In this document: positions 13,854 through 26,438 of the stretch, piece after piece
How the letters are laid out: every line of letters begins with the position of its first letter
Position numbering within the stretch: the first letter of the stretch is position 1
Assembly: GCA_037043015.1 (NCBI GenBank)
Contig: CM073324.1
Span: 16,396,597 to 16,460,596 of the forward strand
Origin: Bryum argenteum
Lineage: Eukaryota; Streptophyta; Bryopsida; Bryales; Bryaceae
Direction of reading: 5' to 3'
Length of the DNA stretch: 64,000 bases
Translations under genes and position numbers: made by a program
Notes under the pieces: model-generated
What the model saw: only the letters and a program-made list of their open reading frames with translations
Told to the model about the DNA's origin: nothing
Database searches by the model: none

Positions 13854-14184
13854 ATCCCCCATGTAGCATTTCTAAACTCCCATTTTGTCCCCAATTTGTT
13901 TTCGACCGTTATGGCTCCACAATTATTCCATCATTTCCATCATCACTTTCAATATCAGGAGGATTTTGACTTTCATACCCAACCCCCATGTTGTTATCTT
14001 GTCGGAAAGGTTCATCCTCATCTTCGTTATTACTTTCTTCCATGCCATGCATATCTCCGTATCACTATATGAGCCTTTCAAATACCCTGGATCAAAATAC
14101 ATATCTGTCAATTCGATTGCTTCTCTAGCAGTGTGTTGAGAGAATCTAAATTTGCTCTCAGCAATTCCAACAAACTCTATTCCT

Positions 14185-15234
14185 CTAAGGCGTAGAGGCA
14201 GTTGCAAATGGGCCCGATACCGCCCATGTATGCACGTGGCCAACCCGCTTTGGTCCGGTCCCAACTAGTTCGACAAGGACCCTCCCAAAGGGCCCAGCTC
14301 CGACGTCCAACGGTAGGCTCCACCCGATAGGGCCTTCATTTCCATCGCTGCTGGCCATTGTGCTGGGGCGCCGCCCGACGGGCCGATCAACCCAGGTAGA
14401 CACAACAGCTCGAGCGGGTTTGGCAGCTGTGATAGGCCTAGTTGGCATGATGGGCCATACAGCCAAGACGGGCCTAACAGGCCGGGTAGGCCTAGCAGCC
14501 CAGGCGAGCCCAGCAGCCCGTTCGGATCCAGCAGCCCGAGCGGATCTAGCAGCCTTTACAGGCCAGTTGGCCCGATGGGCTCGGCAGTTCTGATCGCCCA
14601 ATAGCCATGTCGCTGTTGGCTGCCGCCCAACGGCCCTAGCAGCCCCGTCGCAGTTGGCCTCGGGGCTTGGACGCCGCTCGACGAGCCTTAGAGCTCCGCT
14701 CCCGATGCCGTCAACGACTAAGGAATCTCCGTCGAGCTTAAACATCGCGATGCCGCCGAGCTCACCGTTCGCCGATGTACCAGCACCTTCGACACCTTCT
14801 TCTTCAGCACACAATTCTTCTAATCTAGCACTGCCTTCATTCTGCTTCTTTCTTCTATGTGCATCATAATTTCGAGCTTGCATGAGCAGCTCAAGAGGCC
14901 ACAAGATGTTTTCTAATCCGCCACGACGCTCTTCATTATAGTTTGATTCATTTGTATTACATGTTTTGTCCATATCGCTTAAGTATTGTGCGCGTGTTTG
15001 TTTTCGTGAAGTGAGATAGTCCAAAATTAAATCCTAAGTCTCTTCAGACAATGAAATTGTTTCAACAGTAAGACCTAGATCCAAAAGTTCTTGTGGCCCT
15101 AGATCTCGAAGTTCTTGTGGCTGTCTAAGCATTTCAGAGTCTAATGGAAGTCATGGTGCTATAGAAGGTGTGCATGGAGGCGATTCTTGGTACAACCTTG
15201 CGCTCCTACGGACTGGAATTCCATTCCACTCCAT
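14185..15234 (-). pseudogene. decayed minus-strand ORF, probably transposon-derived
   Basis: Reading from 15234 on the minus strand, one frame begins MEWNGIPVRRSARLYQ and continues to 14185 with two in-frame stops (TGA near 15152, TAG near 15027). The intact stretch of about 279 codons contains LDYLTSRKQTRAQYL and MQARNYDAHRRKKQ. It then degenerates into Ala/Arg/Pro-rich repeats built from CAGCCCG-like units at 14380-14560. The adjacent sequence down to 13923 is open in shifted frames and acidic. I do not recognise a domain. Repeated stops and low-complexity filler point to a dead mobile-element gene. Confidence 0.5.
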
Positions 15235-16727
15235 CTTCAAAGAGTAGGATATGAAGTTACAAAAATGTACTATGAAAAATCTCATGAATATTGAATATTG
15301 ATTTGAAACTTGTACCGATGTGTTCTAATTCTATGTACTTGCTTCTCTTGGTAGTTTTTTATAGTGGCATGATTCTAATCTCGCCAGTGAAATCTCACAA
15401 TGCTTGTGTATTCGTTGTCAAATTTTTCTTGCTTCCGCCAACCTAGAACATGAGCTCCCTTTCTATAGAAATGGTGCCTGTAGTTTTTGGAAATTGGTAA
15501 TTGTGGCCAAATCCTAGTTTTCTTCCCAAAAAGAAGACTAAGTAGATGTTCAGGATCAAGTAGAAGTAAAGCCTAGAGATCTATTTTTTCCGTAAATGTT
15601 TACTCTCTGCCTACAATTGCAATCGTGATTTTATAGATAATGGAAGGCTAGGAATTTGGGGGTGTTAAGTCAATTTGAAGTTGTATCTCCTCCTTGCCAA
15701 TGCCACTGGCCTCGAGATTAAGGTCTAATCTCTACAACAATGCCAAAATTCTGTACCTGGACCTTGTCGTCGGCTTTGGTAGGCCATGGTGTTGTAACGG
15801 TACTGCAATTACTTCCCTTCCAGCTAATTCGATTGCTCCCCTACTATCAGAAACCTCGCATGCTAGAATATCATGAATGTGGAGAAGCTTCTCTTTGCAT
15901 GTAAATCGGAGTCTAAGCAAGAGTTGTTCACAATCTCTACAGCCACCTCACTCTCATAAACGGAAGCAGATGTTTGTTGTTTATATTTCATACTGCTGAG
16001 AGTTTCAAATCAAATTAGTCTTTGGTGATAAATCTTGAAATTCTATAATCATATTGTCATTCCAAGTGGACACTCTTGCAGATTGTATGGAAATTAGTGC
16101 AAACGGTCAGTGCATTTAGAGAGTAAGGTGAATAATGGCTTCTTGGGAAATCATGGGTTATGCATCTCCTCCCTAAACCCCTCCCTAAACCCCTTGCCCC
16201 TGCCTAATTTGCCTATGCTAATTGCACAACTGCCCATTTCCTCCTACCATCTCCCATTGGCCTAAAGCCCTGCCCAATCTGCCCATCTCGACTTAAAAAC
16301 TTCAAAATACCATACAAGAGGCTAAAAATTGAATTTATTTTCAAGATTTTTATGACATGTTCACTATGATATATCTATCTTATGTAAAAAATTAACAAAA
16401 ATTACTAATTTTTACTACTTCACTTTCGGTGTCGAAAAGAGCCAAAACCCGTTTTGGGTTTTAAGGAAAGTTAGTGGTTAAGTTGCCTATGTGGTCGTGT
16501 TCTGTTGTCATATACAATTGTGTCTAAAAGCATGGTTACTTTCGAAATGCTTCTGCTTCGCACAACAATTGAGTATCATGTCTCAACGTTTCCAACTTTG
16601 TTATGATTACTGCACTGATTGACTTAGAAAACACTGTATTTATATGAAACTGGATAATTTACTTCTTTAGTGAAGCACAATCATTTGTTAATATCTCGTC
16701 TAAATATTACGTGACGTTGGAGGTTGT
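15235..16727. other. intergenic, nothing recognised
   Basis: There is no coding region I can support. C-rich short repeats (CTCCCTAAACCCC, twice) occur at about 16167-16195. Confidence 0.4.
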
Positions 16728-16729
16728 AA

Positions 16730-17101
16730 TGGTGGCGTCGGATCTTTATGCCTCTTTAAGACCACTTGAAGAAGCCTTAAGGTTTGTGGCTTATGTTTAT
16801 CTTATCTCTTTCCATAGTTTTCCGTCATCTACCCTCGCTTCAAATGGTCCTTTTATTGTATTCAAGCTGAAAGCACAATAAGACAGCAAACTCAGCTAGT
16901 TTTGTATCATCTTTAGAAGCTTCCATATCAACTTGTTATAATTTTATGCGTGGTGTTTAGTATGATCCTAATAGACGGGAGAAGAACCCAGTTACAAGCA
17001 GGGCGAGCGGAAGCAGAGAAGCAAACACAAGAGAAGGCGGTCCAGGAGTTTGCGGAAGCAGAGGTGAGGGCACCAGCTGAAGAAGCACAAAGACACGGAT
17101 A
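16730..17101 (+). other. possible small gene: two exon-like segments
   Basis: An ATG at about 16730 opens MVASDLYASLRPLEEALR, followed by a possible GT donor. A second segment after an AG at about 16990 encodes a charged coiled-coil-like stretch (LQAGRAEAEKQTQEK, then AVQEFAEAE) and ends near 17101. The two could be exons of a short gene or a decayed fragment. I recognise no family, and the intervening intron is only assumed. Confidence 0.2.
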
Positions 17102-18273
17102 GGGAACTCCACTTATAATCAACTCCTAGCAAAGAGAAGTTACTTGACCACGTCTGTTGAATCAGAAAACTTGATACGGAAGAAGGGCAGTGTCTTCAAT
17201 TAATTGCTTGTTGGGTCAGAGAAGGAAGGACATGTCAGTCATCTAGCGTGGATAGAATGCTGAGTGCATGACCACGTCACACAGAGGACATGGTCTCTTG
17301 CGTGGCAGGGTTCAGAGTGCATGGCAACTTCCATGGTAGCAGATTTGGCATGCGTGACGTGGAATTATTAATGGTGTTTTCCCCGCATTCATGTCAGATC
17401 CAAATGATATTGTCGGCAACTTAACGAAGGATGCAATTCATCAAAATCGAATATTCATTGGACAGTATTGTGCCCGAGGATACCGAGGATTGAGTAAATT
17501 GCAGAGAAAATATCAAATGTTTATTCCGAAATGAGCTCCTAATACAAAAAAGTATTTGTATACGGTGAATCAGACAAAATGTCACCACAAATCGAGATAC
17601 TAGCGCACAGTACATCAAGATGAAATGCTAGCAGAGTGAATGCTAGCAACAGATTCTATGAAATCTGCGGATATCTGAGAACCTCCGGGAACTTCAGATT
17701 CATGCACACGACGACGTTGCCGGTAATTACATGCAAGTCATCTGCAAAACTAGGACATAAGAAGCTGTCAGGCCAAAATACAACTTCAGAATTATTGTCT
17801 AGTACCATAGGTTTAACGACAAAAAAGAAATCATTGTGTTCAAAAGAAGTCACCCATCTGTGGGCGAACCAAACGATTTGTTGTCTGTGAACGTCAGACT
17901 AGTGCCTTCTGCAAAAGTCACATGCAATGACATCCGTATCAGGGAACCAAGAGTTACCTGCATTTCAGTTCAAATAAGGGTTCTAGAAACTAGAACGACG
18001 AGAGCAAGAATTAGAGTGTATTCAAGTGTACAATGCTTTATATTCCAAATCACACGTACATTGCAGATTCGTATCAACATTTCCTAAATAACGCATGGCA
18101 AATGAGAATTTCTAGTAGGAATTAGTACTTCTTGAGCTTACCACTAACCAAGAAATTGAGAAGCATTTATAAGATAGCTACCTAGATATTATAAAAGCTG
18201 AAGTTACGGACAGTTTCAAAGTGTAATAAGAAGGTGATATAGTCGGGATCAATCCTGTAGCAATTATAATACC
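17102..18273. other. intergenic, nothing certain
   Basis: Short ORFs on both strands at 17421-18087 have no recognisable domain. The minus-strand ORF at 17656-17853 could belong to the 3' end of the neighbouring decayed gene, but I cannot support that. Confidence 0.3.
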
Positions 18274-20264
18274 TTAGTCCAAGCGTACTTTCGGTTTGGA
18301 CGGCCTATTGCTCTTCATGACTGGTTCTAGTGCTCTTAAAGCTTTCGTCTTGGAGCTATGATGAGTGTTCTTAGCAGCGTTGTCTCTAGGGAGATTCTGC
18401 GACAATACGTGACATTGCAACACGGTGGGATGAGGTATTTGGGAAAACCTACACTGTTCACGGAAGCAAAGGTGCAAAAAATGATCAGAAGCATAGAGGA
18501 AAAATGATGAGAAAATTTACCTAATGTGGTTGATCATTGGCGGTAACTGGAAGGTTCCCTGGGCGGGGTTGGCTACACTGAGACATATGAGCAACCTCGG
18601 CTGACTCTCTAGACGTGACCTGCCGCCTCTTCATCCACTCCAACTGTAGCATTAGTGTGTCAATTAGTGAGGGGACATCATCTATATTCCCATTGCGGAT
18701 GTCCGTAGCTCCTGAATCCGTTTTTTAATCATTGTCTCTAGGGGTGTAGGTGGCGTAGATTCTCCGTCCGCAGGTTCAGTATTTTCCAGGGTTGGATCGG
18801 GTAACTTTGAGATTGCGTTTGCATCGAGGTCGTGCACTGGAGATTCAATAGCGACACAATCGTCTTTCCATGGGGGCTGGGTCGAACTTGAACAAACCGA
18901 TCAAAGAAGTGGGTCTTCGTCACCACAGCTGAAATTCTCATCCGCAGGCGTGAGCTTTGAGGACATACTCACTGATGGTCTCTTGTTTCGGCCCGAGTAC
19001 CCTTTGTTACGGTGCATCTCCTGTTTAACTTCTCCGCTGATCTTCCAAGCTGAATGCGTAGTCTTTCCGTGATGCCAGCCTCTCCAAGGGATCCAATTCA
19101 GCCCTTCGTACGTCTGCGGGAGTTGGCAAATTTCATCTGCTCAAATTTTTGATAGAATTTCTCCGACCCATCTAATTTAACGAGTTTCGTCCAGATTGTC
19201 TCATTGATCCATGACGGGTGCTCCTGCTCTAGTTGGATCATATGTATGAGCTCATGTCTGTATGAAGACAGGGCGTTTCCAATGCGCTGACATAGCCGCG
19301 CCGGATTTAGAGGTTCTGAATAGTCAAAATCTTCACTCAAGCGCGTTATGAGGATGTCCATCAAGTGAAAAGGTTGTTGTCTCACATCAATATAAGATTG
19401 GTCTAAAGTTCTAAACCACGTACTACTTTTGCAAGGCTATTGTTCCACACTGTAATTCCAAGTCCATACGGCTTACCTTCTGAACTTACACTAATGTAGT
19501 GAGGCTTCTTGCCCAGGTTTCTTCTTGCCTCTGCCGCCTCCTCCTGCTTTGCTTCCCTTTCTCGTCTCTCTTGACGCTTTGTACTCTCCGGTTTGATAGT
19601 GAAACTGAATAGAAGTCGGCGATGGCGTGTACCCACGGTTAACAACTTTTTGTGGGCGCTAGAAGATCCACCTTCCTTATTGACGTCATATGCCGGTGGG
19701 CTTCTTGCACGGTTTGAAGATCTCACTAAGTCATGGCCTCTAACGAAAGGTGAACCAGATGAGATAGAATCTCGATCGCCCCCTTCTATGGCTGTCACGC
19801 CTGTCTAGTGAATGTCTATGATGTTTGGCACTATCCTTGTGGCAGTGACGACGGGTATCGTCTCTGCTGCGTGAAGGAGCAAATTGACGAGGCTCATGTG
19901 TGGAAATCAATGAATTACCACGTCCTCAATGGTGGGTGGCCCTTCTCCCTGAAGAACTTGATGAGGATGAGTAATTTCGGTCACGTTTTTGGGAGTAGCG
20001 GTGCCTACGTGCCTTGAGATGTGCATGCAAACAAAAAGAGTATTACGGTATTCGCATGCAGAAAAAGCAGCTCACTTTATCACATGGAAATTAACAATAA
20101 AGTATAGAGGATATGAGGAAGTAATAAAAAAGGATGGCTGGGTTGGGAAAATTTTAAAAGGACTTGAGTAGCACAAATCGACTCATATTGTGTGTACCTT
20201 GTCTTTGGATGACACGCTAGAACAACTTCTTGAACGGCGATGGAAATTCCTATGATGTTTGGCA
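18274..20264 (-). pseudogene. Transposase_24 (Ptta/En-Spm)-like gene, 3' half
   Basis: Minus-strand remains, read from 20264 downward. First comes an Arg/His/Ser-rich region (AKHHRNFHRRSRSCSS; later RHRYSQKRDRNYSSSSSS and HCHKDSAKHHRHS). Then a charged linker (19403-19798) and the core at 19098-19385 (QQPFHLMDIL, HPSWINETIWTKLV, SEKFYQKFEQMK). Then GSLGEAGITERLR and EMHRNKGYSGRNKR in different frames. The W..L......F......N..R pattern fits the plant transposase family PF03004. Decay is clear: stops near 19928 (TGA) and 19108 (TGA), and frame changes near 19765, 19405 and 19040. The C-terminal part may end at 18521 or continue through 18477-18274. Its 5' part lies beyond the giant element at 54631-54837. 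Confidence 0.7.
20255..20264 (+). repeat. target-site duplication, left copy
   Basis: ATGTTTGGCA directly precedes the left end of the giant element. The identical 10-mer directly follows its right end at 54631-54640. A length of 9-11 bp is characteristic of Mutator-like elements. Confidence 0.9.
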
Positions 20265-20277
20265 GGACGTTGCTACC

Positions 20278-20312
20278 GTGTGAGCGGTGAGAGGTGAGCG
20301 GTAAGATTTCAG
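20278..20312 (+). repeat. left subterminal GTGAGCGGT array
   Basis: Three near-perfect units (GTGAGCGGT, GAGAGGT, GAGCGGT) lie within 50 bp of the element's left end. They match, in inverted orientation, the array at the right end (54566-54616). They are candidate binding sites for the transposase or an accessory protein. Confidence 0.75.
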
Positions 20313-20389
20313 ATTTTTAAGGGCTGACTTTGTATTTTTAGTAAAAAAAATTCTAAAAATAGTATAATTTTTATTAGGGAATAATTCTC

Positions 20390-20409
20390 GAATATTCTCG
20401 AGAATATTC
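20390..20409. other. perfect 20-bp palindrome
   Basis: GAATATTCTCGAGAATATTC is its own reverse complement and sits 125 bp inside the left end of the giant element, surrounded by further GAATATTC words. It resembles heat-shock-element-like NGAAN/NTTCN arrays or a dimeric protein site. The function is unknown. Confidence 0.7.
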
Positions 20410-20711
20410 GAATATTCCAGACTTATTGCCGTGGATTTAGTGACCCAAACCCGTGGAAATAAGGTTCAAATTCCCTGAAATTGGTTAGACTTGAGCTCAA
20501 AACTCGACAGTAAATCAGAATTTGTAAATGTCAAGAGGTTTCTAAGGTAATGTTTCTAAGTGTTTAGTACTCCAAGTTAGACAAATTGGCAAGGTTTGTT
20601 GTACATGTAAGTACTGGTATAACTATATTTAATAAGATGTGAAAAAATATCACATACACCCAATCATAGGACTTACATATGGCGTATAATGATGAGGGGA
20701 TTTAAGGCATT

Positions 20712-23700
20712 CTAATCTGTAGCATGGTCTAGGATTCCTCCCTCCAAAATCTTCTTCACCTCGTTGAAACTAAGAGTAGCCGCGTGGATAAAGAGGTCAG
20801 CGTCCGGATCAAATTTGCAAATCAATACCGTGATGAAGTATAGGTGCTTGCACGGTCGGTATGGATCTCTCCGTCCTAACGAAGATATTGTTTTCTTGAA
20901 CACTGGGCATGAGCAATCCGGGAATTTACTAATTGAAAGTCTATAAACTGCATCCGAATCCGACTCCAACTCTACGATACATCCAAAACCAGGCTGCGGG
21001 ATCATGGTCACCTCCAGAATTTTGGGCTGCATTGAGGTGGCAGACTCAATATTCTTCATGTGCTTTGAAGTCATAGCAGGAATGCATTTCATGTTCTTCG
21101 ATCTTCTTGACCTCGGGTACACGTCCGGCTTCTCCGGGACTGGAATATGGGATAAGTCTCTTGGTGGGGCAACACTATTGAAAGTGCGGTTCGTAGGAAG
21201 CTGTTCTTTTTGGGGTAGTCGAAAGCCCGCATTCTCTAACGCCTCCATTTCATCACGTGTAAGATTAGTGCCTATCTTAACAGGCCATATTGAAGGAATA
21301 GGGGGTCTATCATGGCTTGGAGAGAATGGCTCAATCCACTTGCGACGATGACCCTTCACACACTTGTCAATATCATCCGCACAAAAAAAGAATTGATCAA
21401 TTTTTCTTGGCCCCTCTTGAGGGCGTTGCCATACTCCGGTGTAAGTTGGAGCTGCGGTCGCCTTCCCCATCTGAATAATTCGTGAATCACATCTTTTCTT
21501 ACTCTTTCGCATGATACCCCAACAAGCCTTGGCAGAATTCTCCCTCAAACGGGCAATGTGCCACAACCTCTCGTCTACTTTAGTCTCCTGGACAGCGGTC
21601 ACACGTTCAATACTAGGTCCAGCAAAAGTGGATGGTAATGTCGGTTGCTCCTCAACTTCGTCCTCTTCATGGATAGTTGACAGATTTTCAGCACAGGCTC
21701 GGGTAACCCTTCTCCCAATTCGGGGACGTGAGTAGCTCACGGTGTCAGGTCTGTGTGTTTCATCATCAGCCCCAATCGGAACATCAGCCTTACGTTTCTT
21801 GGATCCAAACACCTCGGACCCCTCAAGGTGGGCGTCGCGGGTACAAATCTTTTCAGCTCCTGGATAGTCAGAAACTGCCTTTGTGAGGCCTGATGGATCG
21901 CCGGTTCGTTGAGCTTTGTAGGCAACACGAAGTAATAGTTCTTCGGATGTTGGTCCGTTACCACCCTTACCACCTCCGTTGAAGTCGTGGTATCCCACAA
22001 CTTGGAGGAAAGCTCGAACATAATCATCAACAGCTGCAACATACAAGTCTCCACCCTTGTTGCCGGACGCTTGCAACCATTTGTTATGGATAGATTCGGC
22101 AAGGTTACATGAAGGCATCCCCGCCAGCTCCTCTGCAGAATATTTATTTTCCTGCAAGGTGCAAAGACTTTTGACTTAGTAACAAAAGAAGTTGATCACG
22201 ATCTCTAGAGCAGGTTAGACTTGCTGCACCGCAAGGCTGGTCTAAAAATAGACTTTTTTTGAATTTTTTTAAAAACTAATTGTTACTGAATAAAATCCAA
22301 AAAAGCAAAATATTCTATACTAAAAAAGTAAATATACTTTACGGATTTACTAGACATCAAATCACGTGTATATAATTGCTACAGTGCCTATGGACTCACC
22401 AATTCCATGAAGCCACCCCACTGCCTATATCGGAAATGCCAGAATGCAAGCCAGTGTTCGAGGTGACCTAATCCAACTTCGGAGGTGGCCTGCGCCGACG
22501 CCCACCACGCTCGGATCGCCCAGTATCTTGTTTCCGCCTCAGCCATGGTGCGTGCATCTTTGTATTGCTTACAAAGATGTCGATGTTGATCCTGCAGCTC
22601 GTGCACGATGTACTGTTTGGTGTGTTTCTCTAGGGATTGCGTCCAATGGAAATAGCAAGTCCGCTCGCGGCCTTCCATGGGCTCTTTAGGGTCTCCGGAG
22701 CCGTAAATGATCCGCACAGCGTTCCAGTTGGCTTGCGCACTGTCGGCCATGAACCCTTGAAACTGCGGCGCTTCCACTCCGATCCTGCCTATGACGTGGT
22801 TTAGGTTCTTCCAGAAGACGATTTGAGCATCTCCGTCTTCAGATTGGAAATCACAGCATGCAATAGTTAGAATGCGGCAGATTTTCGAGTCATAAACGTG
22901 GCATGCCATGGTGGTCCAGTTCTTGACACGCTTGACGTGGTCGAACATTAACCACGCGTGGGACAGGTCTCCTTCGGGCTGCATACGACGAACAAGGTCA
23001 ACACCGCTTCCGGGGCCGACCTCGGACATCTTGAAAATGAACACTTTGTCACTTTCATCTGCCTGGCCCGGGAATTGGTTACGTTGGATGTAAGCCCAGT
23101 TGCTGAGGCCTCGAAGCTTGGTGATCCCATCAATAACACCGTATCTGCGCAAGTGCCTAAAAGTGGTAATACGATTCCTGACGCTCGGAGAGTTCAACTC
23201 TTTACACTGATCGAAGATAGGTTCTAGCTCCTGGAGGGTGAGCTTGGAGGTTACGGGGTCACCTTCTTCACGGAGAAGTAGATTTCCGAGTAAGTCCTTG
23301 CTAGCCTCCATGACTATTTTGGACGTGGTAGCTTGTGGGTTACGTTCTACGTGCTCCTCTATTAACTCATCAATTATTTTACGTGCGCAACTGTAGTCTC
23401 CGACCTTGACAGGATGTTCGTGCGTACCGATATGCACACACGCCCTCTCTTGACTCTCCTCTCCGAATACATAGAATATTTTAGAAGGACATATAGCAAC
23501 ACAAACGGGAGGTTCTTTGCAGATCTTACAGACCAGTGTTGAAGAAGAAGGAGGTGCGTGGCCGACAGAGAAGGGGTCCTTGGTAAAGCCCTCGAACTCC
23601 ACCTCATTCACTTGTGCTCTGCGGTCAGGTCGTAGCAAGAAGCCGCAGTTCTCATTGTGGCATTGAAGATGACCAACACAGGTAGAGTAGCGGAATGACA

Positions 23701-24550
23701 AACCGAGGTTGTTACTGATGTTAGTTGTCATTGTCCTGGTCCACACATGGCCGTCGTATCTTTTGTCCATCCCTTCCATAGATTTGGCTACCTTGACAGC
23801 AGTAGTTCGTAGAACAGGAGGAAGAATGTACAGGACATCACCATTGAAAGTGGGAGGCAGGAAAGAGACGCTGTGAGTACGAATGGTATGGAAATCTATT
23901 TTTTTGAGTATAGTTTTGTTGCGAGACATACTACCTAGTCTACGGAGCGAGGGAAGAATGTTTTTGGGTTTTACAACTTTGGACGCGGGAAGAGAGTAGG
24001 GGGTGGTTCTGAGACTATGTACCGAACCTGAAGAGGGTGGATGCAGATTCGATGAAAGTCGACAGGACTGGATGGACGATTTCCTTTCATCGTCGGATGA
24101 ATCAGAAATATCAATACGGACTTCGAGTCCCGGTTCGACCTTGACACGAGCAAGAACAGGAACAACAGTGGAGATGGTAGAAGAAGTACGAGGAGTGAGG
24201 AGGACGGTGGAGGCGTTCATGACAGAGTCTGTCATGCCAAATATTCGATACTGTCCGGGTCGAAGCTTATACATTTCACAATTACTCTCTAGGTCGACTG
24301 GTTCGACAAGGACGAAGTACTGGACAAGACTAGTGTTTGGATCAAAGACATGTTTTTCTAACCAGAGAGAGGACTCATCAAACCCGAAACGAATTGCTAG
24401 CCAAGACGGAGTGACTTCTGCCACTCCATCCACCCCCGGAGGAATGCAGATGGGAGGACTTAAGTCTTCAGACCTAATGGAAATGACGTCTGCAGCGGGA
24501 GGTAAGGGAGTGGAGGATGCCATGATAGACGTAGGCGAAGAAGACAACAT
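20712..24550 (-). CDS. MULE-type transposase with SWIM zinc finger
   Basis: Two exons on the minus strand, 24550-22400 and 22151-20712, joined in phase 0 across a GT-AG intron, give about 1196 residues. The start is the first ATG (MLSSSPTS). The N-terminal half carries a Cys/His-rich region (C-x5-C-x4-C near the GHLQCHNENCGF segment, then CKICKEPPVC), a likely DNA-binding zinc domain. The catalytic region has the MULE signatures: LMFDHVKR, FMADSAQANWNAV with a likely catalytic Asp, CYFHWTQSL (C-x2-H), and NLAESIHNKW after the splice junction. Near the C-terminus, CSC-x17-CKH forms a SWIM zinc finger, a usual companion of MULE transposases. Assignment to the DDE MULE superfamily is strong; the exact catalytic triad needs alignment. 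It is divergent from gene A across a 0.5-kb spacer, and no stop or frameshift is visible. Confidence 0.9.
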
Positions 24551-25073
24551 CAGCAAGTGCGTGGAGAAAGAGTCTCTGGTACGTTTCCAATGTTCAAATA
24601 TGAGACATTGGTGTACGGTGTTCGCATCCGTAGTGAATAATTATTATACGTAATTTCTTATAATAAAACGTACATATACTCGATACACTTAATCGTGAGC
24701 AGGATCATTTAAAAGCTCCGTACTTATAATACTTCAACCATCTAGGCTGACATAATAGCATTAAGTAGTTAGGATTAAAAATACGAGATGCGCCGATAAA
24801 ATAAGTAGGTGTAGAATGTAAAGAGACGGCGGCAGTCATTGTCAGAGATTTAGGTGGAATATAGTTGCGTTTAAAAGTTAGCTTAGTTTGGATTGTCAGA
24901 CACGGTGATAGCGGCATGTTAGGGAAAACGCGTTGGCTGATTAGGGTTTCTTAGCCGCAAGGGGGGAACATATATAATGGAGTTGAAAATCATTGATCAA
25001 CCTCTTCATTTGCAGTGAGAACACTTGGACTTGTTTAGTGGAACCTGAGAAAAGTTATCTCATTGCAAGGAGT
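24551..25073. promoter_or_regulatory. shared divergent promoter region
   Basis: This 523-bp spacer separates the transposase gene (-) from protein A (+), so it should hold both promoters. TATATAA at 24971-24977 lies about 100 bp upstream of the protein A start. Toward the transposase, AT-rich words such as TATAATAA occur near 24657. GTTGAAAA-x-CATTGATC at about 24982 resembles a segment upstream of gene B (26655), suggesting a shared regulatory module. Confidence 0.5.
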
Positions 25074-25811
25074 ATGGACGAAACTGCTAGCGGTAGTGAG
25101 AGAGGAAAGGAGTTAGGTCTGAAAAAGAAGAAACGGAGGGGTGGTACAAAGTTTACTAATTCTAAAGCACAGAGGCGTAGTGCTATGCGGAGGCGCGATG
25201 AGAGAAGCTCAAGCGGCGATGATCGGGAGCCAGACGGGTACGATTTATTGATCGACGATGATGTGCTACCGCCATTCAGGCGGACTATCAAAATGCGGTC
25301 TCTCAACCTCGATTGTGTCCCGGAGAGTGTCGAGACTGACGAAGCTGAAGAAGAGGAGGAGGAAGGGAGTAGAGGGCAGATAAGGATCTCAAGCGACACA
25401 GTTTGTGCGGATGGGGATGACGATGGAGGTGTGGACTCTACAAATGAGGTAATGAAGTAGTTTTTGTTACGAATAAGTTGTTATTCATAAAAGTTAAACT
25501 ATTTCCGATTACGAGTATGGATTAATATCAACATCTATTGTCTTCAGGATCACAGAGGATTGGAAGAAAAAGATGATCGATCAGGAGACGAAACTACAAA
25601 GTTTGAGGAGAAAAGAGTCACTGATGTGGGGGAGAAAGCGGAAGCCCTTTTACATCAGGAAACACAAAATGATGTAGCGGAAAAAGTTGACACAAGCGCT
25701 AAAGAATTAGAGGAGGAGGTATATGAAAAACCCTACTTCCTGGTTTACTGGGAGGACTTAGGGTTGATTAAGTACACAATCAACGAGGGTCCTATATTCG
25801 GTTCGATGTAG
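25074..25811 (+). CDS. element accessory protein A (charged, unknown)
   Basis: Two exons, 25074-25448 and 25548-25811, join in phase 0 (GAG/gtaatg...cttcag/GAT) to give about 212 residues. The N-terminus is strongly basic (LGLKKKKRRGG, AQRRSAMRRRDE), which could be a nuclear localisation signal. The middle is acidic (EAEEEEEEG, DGDDDGG). The C-terminal part is helical and Glu/Lys-rich and ends in an aromatic segment, KPYFLVYWEDLGLIKY. No known domain is recognised. Its position next to the transposase and its clean splicing suggest a genuine element-encoded gene. A chromatin- or DNA-associated role is only a guess from composition. Confidence 0.6.
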
Positions 25812-26055
25812 TGTTGAGTTTTGACATCAGATGGATTCATGATAGATGTAGACCCAAGTCAAAGTAATATATTTTAGAGTTAATTTCAAGTGGAAATCTT
25901 GTTTGATTATTGGAAAACGTAAAAGAAATAAAACAAGTACTTTTATTTGTTTAATTGTCATTTACGGGTTTAAAGTTCATATTGGTGGTACTTGTGGTAT
26001 TCTGCTAATTGCACTATTCAGGAGTCCAACATGAAATTACATGCCTTATAGGAGT

Positions 26056-26438
26056 GGCCGAGTAGGTGCGGGCGATGTAGGTTAAGAGTGAGGGGCAGGG
26101 GTATACGGGCCGGGTAGGTGGGGGCCGGGTAGGTGCTAAGGTGGACGGGCCGGATACGTGCGAGCCGGGTAGGATTCGCGGGCGGGCAGGGATAGATAAA
26201 GACGCGCTGGGTTGGAGGGGCCGGTCAGGATTCGGCCGGATCTCAATGGCGGGCAGGGCCGGAACTCAACGGCGGGCCGGAACTCAACGGCGGGCCGGAA
26301 CTCAACGGCGGGCCAGCATATTGGGCTCGGCAACGATGTCGCGTGGCGTGGCTGCCGCGGTCAAATAGCCGGACACAGCTCCGAAAATGGGAGGCGCGAA
26401 GTGCCGGACACAGCTCCGATAATGGGAGGCGCCGGAGA
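26056..26438 (+). repeat. GC-rich short tandem repeats between genes A and B
   Basis: Repeats of GGGCCGGGTAGGTG-type words fill 26056-26210. A 19-bp unit (GCCGGAACTCAACGGCGGG) is repeated three times or more at 26259-26318. A 35-bp unit starting GCCGGACACAGCTCCG is present twice at 26369-26438. ORFs here are by-products of the repeats. GC content is far above the surroundings. Confidence 0.65.

Noticed and set aside
19816-20264. 15-bp repeat CTATGATGTTTGGCA at 19816 and 20250, looking like another target duplication
   Set aside because: Both copies encode the same Ala-Lys-His-His-Arg run in the Arg/His-rich region of the interrupted pseudogene, and no element ends are found between them.
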